64,000 bases of DNA from Hoeflea prorocentri (GTDB taxonomy: Bacteria > Pseudomonadota > Alphaproteobacteria > Rhizobiales > Rhizobiaceae), in the NCBI RefSeq assembly GCF_027944115.1, contig NZ_JAPJZI010000001.1, positions 806,001-870,000 on the forward strand, given 5' to 3'. A program made the position numbers and the translations under genes. The notes beneath the pieces are model-generated. The model saw only the letters and a program-made list of their open reading frames with translations. It was not told the origin of the DNA and ran no database searches. Positions 55,520-64,000 of the stretch are shown one piece after another; position 1 is the stretch's first letter; the number at the start of each line of letters is the position of its first letter.

Positions 55520-56847
55520 GCGTCTTCCGTTCAGCCTCTTTTTCCGTTCCCTATCTCAGGGCACTTCCGGCCAAGCGATCCAGTGTGGTTACCGTTCTCG
55601 ACATCGGCTCGACCAAGGTTGTGTGCCTGATCGGCAGACTGGAGCCACGCGAAGAATCGCGTCTGTTGCCTGGACGCACACACGATGTTGAGATCATCGG
55701 TGTCGGGCATCATAAATCGCGCGGTGTGAAAGCCGGTGTCATTGCTGATCTGGATGCCGTTGAAAGTTCGGTGCGCATGGCTGTTCACACGGCTGAAAAA
55801 CGTGCGGGACTGCACGTTGAATCACTGATTATCAACGTCTCGGCCGGCAGGCTTCACAGCGATCACTATTCCGCTGAAATCGATCTTGGCGGTCATGAGG
55901 TCGAGCGCTCGGACCTTCGCAAGGTTTTGGCAACGGCAGCGGCGCAGATCGAGCAGACGGACCGGGCCATTCTTCATTCCCTGCCGACTGGCTACAGCCT
56001 GGACGGCGAACGCGCAATCCGCGACCCGCAGGGCATGTATGGTGATCGCCTCGGCGCTGACATGCATGTGTTGACGGCCGAGCAGGCGCCTCTGCGCAAT
56101 TTGGAGCTGTGTGTGAACCGGGCTCACCTTACGGTTGAGGCAATGGTTGCAACGCCTTATGCAAGCGGACTTTCTGCTCTCGTTGACGATGAAGCGGAGA
56201 TTGGCTGTGCATGTATTGATATGGGCGGCGGAACGACAACGATCTCGGTTTTCGCCGATGGCCGCATGGTCCATGCCGACGCGATTGCGCTTGGCGGTCA
56301 TCACGTGACCATGGATCTGGCCCGTGGACTTTCCACACGCCTGGAAGATGCCGAGCGGCTGAAAGTCGTCCACGGGTCGGCCTTGCCGATGACCGGAGAT
56401 GAAAACGATACGGTATCCGTGCCGGCTATCGGCGACGGAGAATCAGAATTGCCGGCGCAAATGCCGAAGGCGCTCATCGGGCGGATCGTCCGGGCGCGGG
56501 TCGAGGAAACACTGGAAATGATCCGGGACCGCATCCAACGGTCCGGTTATGCGCCTCTGGTCGGACGGCGCATCGTACTGACGGGCGGCGCGAGCCAGTT
56601 GACCGGCATCGCGGATGCCGCGCGGCGGATTCTCGCCCGTAATGTGCGCATTGGCCGACCCCTTGGGGTTGCCGGCTTGCCGGCGGCTGCGAAGGGACCG
56701 GCCTTCTCGACCGCCGTGGGCCTGATGATTTATCCGCAGGTCGCCGATTTGGAGAGCCGTGGCGCCGAGCGGGCGGGTATCTACCGGGCAATTGGCGGGG
56801 GTGGACGCTTTGCCCGGGTGGGACAGTGGCTGAAAGAGAGCTTTTGA
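55516..56847 (+). CDS. ftsA: Cell division actin-like protein FtsA
   Basis: A 443-residue actin-fold ATPase that tethers FtsZ to the membrane. Visible are the phosphate-1 loop VLDIGSTKVVCLIG, the phosphate-2 loop CIDMGGGTTTISVF, LTGGASQLTGIADAARRI (adenosine motif), and a C-terminal amphipathic helix FARVGQWLKESF for membrane binding. It overlaps ftsQ by 4 nt and precedes ftsZ by 55 bp. Confidence 0.96.
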   Translation: MSVFRSASFSVPYLRALPAKRSSVVTVLDIGSTKVVCLIGRLEPREESRLLPGRTHDVEIIGVGHHKSRGVKAGVIADLDAVESSVRMAVHTAEKRAGLHVESLIINVSAGRLHSDHYSAEIDLGGHEVERSDLRKVLATAAAQIEQTDRAILHSLPTGYSLDGERAIRDPQGMYGDRLGADMHVLTAEQAPLRNLELCVNRAHLTVEAMVATPYASGLSALVDDEAEIGCACIDMGGGTTTISVFADGRMVHADAIALGGHHVTMDLARGLSTRLEDAERLKVVHGSALPMTGDENDTVSVPAIGDGESELPAQMPKALIGRIVRARVEETLEMIRDRIQRSGYAPLVGRRIVLTGGASQLTGIADAARRILARNVRIGRPLGVAGLPAAAKGPAFSTAVGLMIYPQVADLESRGAERAGIYRAIGGGGRFARVGQWLKESF

Positions 56848-56902
56848 AGTGTAGTCGGCCGACGCGGCAGGCGGCCGAAGGTTAAGAAGGGAACGAGGTA
56901 CC

Positions 56903-58591
56903 ATGACTATCAATTTGCAGAAGCCGGATATCACCGAGCTTAAACCGCGGATCACCGTTTTCGGTGTCGGCGGCGGCGGCGGCAATGCTGTCAACAACAT
57001 GATCAATGCCGGACTTCAGGGGGTAGACTTCGTGGTCGCCAATACCGACGCCCAGGCACTGACCATGACCAAGGCGGACCGGGTCATTCAGATGGGTGTC
57101 GCGGTTACCGAAGGGCTTGGCGCCGGATCGCAGCCCGAAGTTGGCTGTGCCGCGGCGCGCGAGTGCATCGATGAGATCAATGATCACCTCAACGGAACGC
57201 ATATGTGTTTCGTAACCGCCGGCATGGGTGGCGGAACCGGAACCGGAGCGGCGCCAGTTGTCGCCGAAGCGGCCCGCGAGCGGGGCATCCTGACCGTCGG
57301 CGTGGTGACCAAGCCGTTCCATTTCGAAGGCCAGCGCCGCATGCGCATTGCCGAAGAGGGCATCCTGGAACTTCAAAATGCGGTCGATACGCTGATCGTC
57401 ATTCCGAACCAGAACCTTTTCCGCATCGCTAATGACAAAACGACATTCGCCGATGCCTTCGGCATGGCGGACCAGGTGCTTTATTCGGGTGTTGCCTGCA
57501 TTACCGACCTGATGGTCAAGGAGGGTCTCATCAATCTGGATTTTGCCGATGTGCGCTCGGTCATGCGCGAAATGGGCAAGGCCATGATGGGGACCGGCGA
57601 AGCCTCCGGCGAGGCCAGGGCAATGGCTGCCGCCGAAGCGGCCATCTCCAACCCGCTGCTTGACGAGACGTCGATGAAGGGCGCGGAAGGCCTGCTGATC
57701 TCGATCACCGGCGGTCGCGACATGACGCTCTTCGAGGTTGATGAAGCGGCAACCCGGATCCGTGAAGAGGTCGACACAGATGCCAACATCATCCTAGGCG
57801 CGACGTTCGATGAAGACCTTGAGGGTCTGATCCGCGTCTCGGTCGTGGCGACAGGCATCGATCGTGAGGCGGGCGATGAAGAATCGGCTCCGACCCAGAT
57901 CACGGCACCGGTGAAACCGGCTGTTGCCCAACCGGCGCAGCGGCCCGCCGCACCGGCCGCGCCAGTTGCGCCGCCGGCGGACCAGGTTGAGGCGACGATC
58001 CAGCTTGCCGAAGCCGAACTGGAAAAGGAACTCGCCATTGCTGTTCCGGCGGAGCCGGCAGCAGAGCGTGAGGAATTCCATCCGCAAAGCAAGCTGTTTG
58101 CTCAGTCCGATGCGCCGAAACCGATTGTCCAAAGCCGAGCCACACCGCAGGTGGCTCCTCAGGCAGCGCCTCAGCCCGTCGCTCAGGCTCCGGCTCAACC
58201 GGCTCCGGTCGTTCAGGCCGCCGCTGCGCCGGCGCAGCCTCACGAACCTGCTCCGAAGATGCCCCGAATCGAGGATTTTCCGCCGGTCGTGCAGGCTGAA
58301 GTCGATCAGCAGCAGCGCCCGGCTGCCAGTCAGGATGAACGCGGGCCAATGGGGCTGTTGAAGCGTATTTCAAACAGTCTTGGCCGTCGTGAAGATGAAG
58401 AAGCCGCGGACCCACGGGCAGCTGCTCCGGCAGCTCCGAGCCAACGTCGTCAATTGTCGGCGGAGGCGAGCATGTATGCTCCGCGCAAGGGCGCCCTGGA
58501 CGATCAGGGGCGCGCCCAGCCATCAACACAGGCCCAGTCGGAAGACGATCAATTGGAGATTCCGGCCTTCCTGCGCCGGCAGGCCATGTAA
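56903..58591 (+). CDS. ftsZ: Cell division tubulin homologue FtsZ
   Basis: A 562-residue GTPase that forms the Z ring. The G-box loop is [10 protein letters not shown] at ~109-118, with [13 protein letters not shown] near the N-terminus and [16 protein letters not shown] in the T7/C-terminal globular region. After residue ~320 there is an unusually long Pro/Ala/Gln-rich linker (about 220 residues), normal for alphaproteobacteria, and the conserved C-terminal peptide [10 protein letters not shown] that binds FtsA. A good terminator follows. Confidence 0.97.
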   Translation: MTINLQKPDITELKPRITVFGVGGGGGNAVNNMINAGLQGVDFVVANTDAQALTMTKADRVIQMGVAVTEGLGAGSQPEVGCAAARECIDEINDHLNGTHMCFVTAGMGGGTGTGAAPVVAEAARERGILTVGVVTKPFHFEGQRRMRIAEEGILELQNAVDTLIVIPNQNLFRIANDKTTFADAFGMADQVLYSGVACITDLMVKEGLINLDFADVRSVMREMGKAMMGTGEASGEARAMAAAEAAISNPLLDETSMKGAEGLLISITGGRDMTLFEVDEAATRIREEVDTDANIILGATFDEDLEGLIRVSVVATGIDREAGDEESAPTQITAPVKPAVAQPAQRPAAPAAPVAPPADQVEATIQLAEAELEKELAIAVPAEPAAEREEFHPQSKLFAQSDAPKPIVQSRATPQVAPQAAPQPVAQAPAQPAPVVQAAAAPAQPHEPAPKMPRIEDFPPVVQAEVDQQQRPAASQDERGPMGLLKRISNSLGRREDEEAADPRAAAPAAPSQRRQLSAEASMYAPRKGALDDQGRAQPSTQAQSEDDQLEIPAFLRRQAM

Positions 58592-58624
58592 GCGGCGAGA
58601 GCCCGCGACTCACTCCACTCAGAT

Positions 58625-58662
58625 AACCGGGGCGATTCCATGTGATTTGCCCCGGTTTTTAT
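58625..58662 (+). terminator. Rho-independent terminator after ftsZ
   Basis: AACCGGGGC (58625-58633) pairs with GCCCCGGTT (58649-58657) in a 9-bp stem with a 15-nt loop, followed by TTTTT. It lies 33 bp after the ftsZ stop and ends the ddl-ftsQAZ transcript. Confidence 0.9.
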
Positions 58663-58687
58663 CATATGGTCGAAATATACCCCTTTG

Positions 58688-58703
58688 CTAACGCTTCATT
58701 AAC
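58688..58703 (+). promoter_or_regulatory. Candidate CtrA-binding site between ftsZ and lpxC
   Basis: CTAA-N7-TTAAC, one base off the CtrA consensus, in the AT-rich gap before lpxC (58664-58932 holds no gene). Its position upstream of an envelope gene fits, but the motif is short. Confidence 0.35.
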
Positions 58704-58865
58704 GATTGTAAATTCTTCTAAGTCATTAAAGATATTTCATAATTTGGCCGTTACAAACCGTAAAAAACCGTGATTTGGTTTGTCTCTGGACGGCACGTAT
58801 CTTTCAGTCGTGGGGATTTAGTCGGGACAATAAGATTTTCCGAAAAAGATGAGATAAAACGCGGT

Positions 58866-58883
58866 CTTAACGGCAGCGTTAAG
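58866..58883. promoter_or_regulatory. Inverted repeat before lpxC
   Basis: CTTAACG-GCAG-CGTTAAG, perfect 7-bp arms with a 4-nt loop, 50 bp before the lpxC ATG. It may be an operator or a leader hairpin; the two TTAA cores are 8 nt apart, one more than in a CtrA box. Confidence 0.45.
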
Positions 58884-58932
58884 GGGCTCAAGCGTTCGGA
58901 TAATCTTGGCTGAAGATATCAGGCTTGAATGT

Positions 58933-59883
58933 ATGAGTATTAACTATTTTGGCTATCAGACAACGGTGCTGAACGAAGCTACGCTCTCGGGGGTTGGAGT
59001 GCATAGCGGGTCCAAGGTTTCCGTGACATTCAAGCCGGCAGAGGCCGATACCGGCATTGTTTTCAAGCGCACGCTCGAGAATGGCGAGACGCATCATATC
59101 AGAGCCGTCGCGTCCCAGGTTGCAGCAACCGATCTTTGTACGGTTCTGGGTGATGCGGGCGGAGCGAGTGTCGCCACGGTCGAACATCTCATGGCCGCTT
59201 TCTATGCCATGGAAATCGACAACATCATCGTGGACATCGATGGTGCGGAAGTGCCTATTATGGATGGCAGTTCCATTGTCTTTATCGAGGCGCTGGATCG
59301 CGCCGGCGTTGACATCTTGAGCACCAAGCGGCGCTACCTTCGCGTTGTTAAGCCGGTTCGTATCGAAGCCGGCGCCTCCTGGGCCGAGTTTGTTCCCTAT
59401 GAGGGGACACGTTTTGAAATCGATATCGATTTCGATTGCAAGCTTATCGGCCGGCAGTCCTGGAAAGGCGACATCACCGCCGACACGTTCCGTAAAGAGC
59501 TTGCCAGAGCGCGCACTTTCGGGTTCATGCGCGATGTCGAGTTCCTTTGGGCATCCGGCCACGCGCTGGGCTCTTCGCTGGAAAACTCCGTGGTCATCGG
59601 CGACGATGATTCGGTCATCAATATTGAAGGCCTGCGGTTTGAAAACGAGTTCGTGCGCCACAAGACACTTGATGCCGTCGGCGACCTGGCACTGGCGGGT
59701 GCGAAGTTCATTGGCTGCTACCGGTCCTATCGTGGCGGTCACAAGCTGAACTCGCTGGCACTGAAGGCGTTGCTGAGCGATGCAAGTGCTTATGAGGTTG
59801 TCGAGACCTCGCAGCCGCGCGAGAAGCCGCGTGGCGGGGAACTTGTCGCTGTCAGCGGGCCGATGTTCGCTCCCTGGACCTGA
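58933..59883 (+). CDS. lpxC: UDP-3-O-acyl-N-acetylglucosamine deacetylase LpxC
   Basis: A 316-residue zinc deacetylase, the committed step of lipid A synthesis. Zinc/catalytic motifs: TVEHLMAAF with a zinc His, and HKTLDAVGDL with the second His and Asp; IMDGSS and GGHKLNSLALKAL complete the family pattern. ATG 58933 (MSINYFGYQTT) is preferred over TTG 58906, which would add nine residues. It lies alone behind the ftsZ terminator and an AT-rich promoter region. Confidence 0.96.
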   Translation: MSINYFGYQTTVLNEATLSGVGVHSGSKVSVTFKPAEADTGIVFKRTLENGETHHIRAVASQVAATDLCTVLGDAGGASVATVEHLMAAFYAMEIDNIIVDIDGAEVPIMDGSSIVFIEALDRAGVDILSTKRRYLRVVKPVRIEAGASWAEFVPYEGTRFEIDIDFDCKLIGRQSWKGDITADTFRKELARARTFGFMRDVEFLWASGHALGSSLENSVVIGDDDSVINIEGLRFENEFVRHKTLDAVGDLALAGAKFIGCYRSYRGGHKLNSLALKALLSDASAYEVVETSQPREKPRGGELVAVSGPMFAPWT

Positions 59884-60141
59884 GCAGTTCCACGCGTTCA
59901 CCCAATTGTTATGTGCGAATGCCGCAAGGCCTGGAAAGGTCCGGCATGCTGCCATAAAATTGTACCAAAACATGGCCATGACATTGCGGTCATCATGCAT
60001 TTGGCGTTATGACAGCTTGCGCGGTGACGGAGGCGGCCGGAAACCGGCTTGACGGACGTGTTGATCAGTGGCTTCGGCCCGATGCTCAACAGGATCTGCC
60101 GCAGGCGATACTGTCGTTGTGAATTTGGGGTGATAGCCAGA

Positions 60142-61014
60142 ATGCTGAAACGGGGACTTTTTCCACTCGGACGGGGATCGCGCAGCCTGCTTGCCGCAGC
60201 CATGATCGGCAGCCTTGTGACGCTTACAGCCTGCCAGGGCAACAAGGATATCGATATTACGGCGCTTGATATCGAAACGGAGCCCGCGGACGTTCTGTAC
60301 AATCAGGCACTGGCGAATATCAAAGCCGGAAAGATGAAAGAGGCCTCGCGGAAATTCGACGCGATCGATAAACAGCATCCTTATTCCGAGTACGCGCGCA
60401 GGGCGATGGTGATGAATTCCTTCGCCAATTACCGCATGGGTCGCTATTCGGAGTCGATCAATTCGGCGCGACGCTATATCAGCCTCTATCCCAATTCAGA
60501 GGATACGGCTTATGCCTATTACCTGATTGGCCTGTCTTACTACCGGCAAATCCCGCAGGTAACACGCGATCAGGGTACCGCACGCAAGGCGATTGCCGCC
60601 TTCTCGGAGATCATTCAGCGCTATCCGGAATCCGAATATGTGGCCGATTCGGAGGTGAAGCTCAGATTTGCCCGCGATCAACTTGCCGGCAAGGAAATGC
60701 AGATCGGGCGCTACTATCAGGAGCGCAAGGAGTATGCAGCGGCCGTCAACCGGTTCCGTACCGTTGTCGAATCCTATCCGAACACGCGACAGGTGGAAGA
60801 AGCACTGGCCCGGCTGACGGAGGTCTATTTCGCCATGGGTCTTACCCAGGATGCGCAGGCAGCTGCCGCGGTGCTGGGGCATAACTACCCTGACAGCCAG
60901 TGGTATGCCGATTCTTACAAGCTCCTGCAGACCGAGGGTCTTGAACCCAGGGAAAACAGGGGATCCTGGATAACACGCGCCGGGTCCAGGCTGATCGGCG
61001 GCTCGCAGAGCTAA
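60142..61014 (+). CDS. bamD: Outer membrane assembly lipoprotein BamD (ComL)
   Basis: A 290-residue lipoprotein of the beta-barrel assembly complex. Signal and lipobox LVTLTAC, then five TPR-like repeats ([57 protein letters not shown]). ATG 60142 is chosen as the start of a sensible signal peptide; earlier in-frame codons give a non-hydrophobic extension. The 258-bp gap before it holds only an inverted pair ATGAC-N6-GTCAT (59978-59993). recN follows 13 bp later. Confidence 0.95.
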   Translation: MLKRGLFPLGRGSRSLLAAAMIGSLVTLTACQGNKDIDITALDIETEPADVLYNQALANIKAGKMKEASRKFDAIDKQHPYSEYARRAMVMNSFANYRMGRYSESINSARRYISLYPNSEDTAYAYYLIGLSYYRQIPQVTRDQGTARKAIAAFSEIIQRYPESEYVADSEVKLRFARDQLAGKEMQIGRYYQERKEYAAAVNRFRTVVESYPNTRQVEEALARLTEVYFAMGLTQDAQAAAAVLGHNYPDSQWYADSYKLLQTEGLEPRENRGSWITRAGSRLIGGSQS

Positions 61015-61027
61015 TTCAGAGAAACCC

Positions 61028-62695
61028 ATGCTCTCGCACCTTTCGATCCGGGATATCGTTCTGATCGAACGACTTGATCTCGGCTTCGAGAAGGGACTGT
61101 CGGTTCTGACGGGCGAGACCGGAGCGGGCAAATCCATCCTGCTAGACAGTCTTTCGCTGGCGCTCGGCGCGCGCGGAGACGGAGGACTGGTGCGTCAGGG
61201 CGCGCAGCGCGGTCAGGTCACGGCCGTATTCGACGTTGCCGCAGACCATCCGGTTCGCGCGCTTCTTCGTGACAACGGCCTTGACGACGATGGCGACCTG
61301 ATTTTCCGGCGCGCCCAGAGTGCCGACGGGCGCACCAAGGTTTTCATCAACGACCAGCCGGCCAGTGTTGCGCTGATGCGTGAGGCAGGCCGTATGCTTG
61401 TCGAAATCCACGGCCAGCACGACGACCGCGCCCTTGTCGAGCCGGATGCCCATCGCAGACTGCTTGATGCGTTTGCGAGTCTGCAGGCGGTTGCCGCGGA
61501 TGTTTCCTCAAAATACACCTTATGGCGCGCGTGTGTGCGGGACGCTGACGACCACCGCAAGAGGGTCGAAGAGGCAGCGCGCGAGGCTGATTATCTGCGC
61601 GATTCAGTTGATGAACTGGAAACGCTGTCGCCCGTTGATGGCGAGGAAGACGAACTGGCTGAAAAGCGTGCGCTCATGATGAAGGCGGAGAAGATTGCCG
61701 CCGACATCAACGAGACGAATGACATACTGTCCGGACAGGGATCGCCGGTGCCGGTCATCAGTTCACTGTTACGCCGGCTGGAGCGAAAGTCGGCAGAGGC
61801 GCCGGGACTGCTGGAAGAGATTATCGCCAATTTGGACGCAGCGGTGCACCAGCTGTCGGATGCCCAGACTGCAACAGAGGCGGCGATCCGGGCGGCGGAA
61901 TTTGACCCCCGGGAACTTGAAGCCTGTGAGGAAAGGCTGTTTGCGCTTCGCGCCGCATCGCGCAAGTACAGTGTTCCGGTTTCGGAACTGCCGGCGCTGG
62001 CGGAACGCATGGTCACGGCGCTGGCCGATCTTGATGCGGGCGAAGAGCGTATGACGCAGCTTGATGCCCGGACTGGGGAGACCCGCAAATCCTATGACGC
62101 TGCGGCGCTCGCTCTTTCAAAACAACGTCACGAAGCGGCTGACAGTCTTGCCAAAGCGGTGATGGACGAATTGCCGGCTCTGAAACTTGAACGCGCGGAG
62201 TTCCTTGTTCAGATACAGAGCGATGCTGACCAGGGTGGACCGGACGGTATCGATCAGGTGGCGTTTCACGTCCGCACCAATCCGGGAACCCGGCCCGGGC
62301 CGATACTCAAGGTTGCTTCAGGCGGGGAACTGTCGCGGTTTCTTCTTGCGCTGAAGGTCGCACTGGCTGATCGCGGATCGGCACCGACGCTCGTATTTGA
62401 CGAAATCGACACCGGCGTCGGTGGTGCCGTTGCTGATGCGATCGGTAAAAGGCTCAAGCGGCTCTCAGGCAATGTCCAGGTCTTGTCGGTCACCCACGCA
62501 CCGCAGGTTGCCGCAAGGGCGAGCACGCACATGTTGATTGCCAAGGGAACGGCCGATGGCGATGCGGTCACCACGCGCGTCAGCATGATGGATAGCAGCT
62601 CGCGCCAGGAGGAAATTGCGCGCATGCTGGCCGGCGCGTCCGTGACGGACGAGGCGCGTGCGGCTGCCGGAAGGCTGCTCTCCGAAAAGTCCTGA
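61028..62695 (+). CDS. recN: DNA repair ATPase RecN
   Basis: A 555-residue SMC-like protein acting at double-strand breaks. Walker A TGETGAGKSILLDSL is near residues 31-40, followed by coiled-coil arms (residues ~150-390) and the C-terminal signature SGGELSRFLLALK with Walker B LVFDEIDTGVGG and the D-loop VTHAPQVAA. It lies 13 bp behind bamD, a common rhizobial order (bamD-recN-ligA). Confidence 0.96.
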   Translation: MLSHLSIRDIVLIERLDLGFEKGLSVLTGETGAGKSILLDSLSLALGARGDGGLVRQGAQRGQVTAVFDVAADHPVRALLRDNGLDDDGDLIFRRAQSADGRTKVFINDQPASVALMREAGRMLVEIHGQHDDRALVEPDAHRRLLDAFASLQAVAADVSSKYTLWRACVRDADDHRKRVEEAAREADYLRDSVDELETLSPVDGEEDELAEKRALMMKAEKIAADINETNDILSGQGSPVPVISSLLRRLERKSAEAPGLLEEIIANLDAAVHQLSDAQTATEAAIRAAEFDPRELEACEERLFALRAASRKYSVPVSELPALAERMVTALADLDAGEERMTQLDARTGETRKSYDAAALALSKQRHEAADSLAKAVMDELPALKLERAEFLVQIQSDADQGGPDGIDQVAFHVRTNPGTRPGPILKVASGGELSRFLLALKVALADRGSAPTLVFDEIDTGVGGAVADAIGKRLKRLSGNVQVLSVTHAPQVAARASTHMLIAKGTADGDAVTTRVSMMDSSSRQEEIARMLAGASVTDEARAAAGRLLSEKS

Positions 62696-62795
62696 CACGA
62701 TCGGCAGTGCTACAAACGCCGCAAAGCCCGAAATCCATCTCTTGTCCCGGTGATGAAACAGACTACAACGCAACTTAAGAAAAACTGACGGGTAG

Positions 62796-64000
<1,205 letters not shown>

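Noticed and set aside
58866-58882. TTAA-N8-TTAA before lpxC as a CtrA box
   Set aside because: Spacing is 8, not the required 7; kept only as an inverted repeat.

Overview
The window looks like a chromosomal segment of an alphaproteobacterium of the order Hyphomicrobiales (Rhizobiales). The evidence is the rhizobial layout of the division and cell-wall (dcw) cluster running on into lpxC, bamD, recN and ligA, the betaine-lipid pair btaA-btaB, an ArsR-methyltransferase fusion next to metF, an alpha-type RNase P RNA, and GC-rich codon use. I could not fix the genus. I saw no tRNA, rRNA, CRISPR array, insertion sequence or prophage.

Left part (1-32.2 kb) is a mosaic of short operons. In order it holds: the end of an Fe3+/spermidine-type ABC importer; a DUF442 protein; a CoA-transferase; a TerC-type membrane protein; an alpha/beta hydrolase; a conserved protein of unknown function behind a strikingly repetitive Cys-Gly-Ala secreted peptide with its own palindrome and stem-loop; ettA; an SDR; the metF operon with a 32-bp palindromic operator; azoR; a 25-residue membrane peptide; transporters; cell-wall hydrolases; btaAB behind a three-repeat Pho box; a 5-oxoprolinase/hydantoinase; and an NreB-like MFS exporter. 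A second peptidoglycan/chaperone group follows at 26.5-29.4 kb: a Popeye-like cyclic-nucleotide-binding membrane protein, a DjlA-like protein, an AmpD-like amidase and a lytic transglycosylase. Next come a frameshifted membrane dipeptidase and a TauE permease flanked by an intact and a decayed copy of the same VOC gene.

Right part (32.3-64 kb): rnpB is followed by the dcw cluster mraZ-rsmH-ftsL-ftsI-murE/F-mraY-murD-ftsW-murG-murC-murB. After a 6.8-kb interruption come ddl-ftsQ-ftsA-ftsZ, then lpxC, bamD, recN and the start of ligA. Many junctions overlap by 1-13 nt, suggesting translational coupling. Three points stand out: murE and murF form one 969-codon reading frame; four perfectly phased MraZ-type repeats lie upstream of mraZ; and the interruption between murB and ddl carries unrelated genes (SMR transporter, molybdopterin oxidoreductase, PNPOx-like protein, MocR regulator, Ser-for-Cys transglutaminase-like protein) plus a decayed outer-membrane-type gene.

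The best candidate for something undescribed is the 6.0-6.4 kb locus: the CGA-repeat peptide, its 17-bp palindrome, the 12-bp stem-loop after it, and the unknown partner gene.
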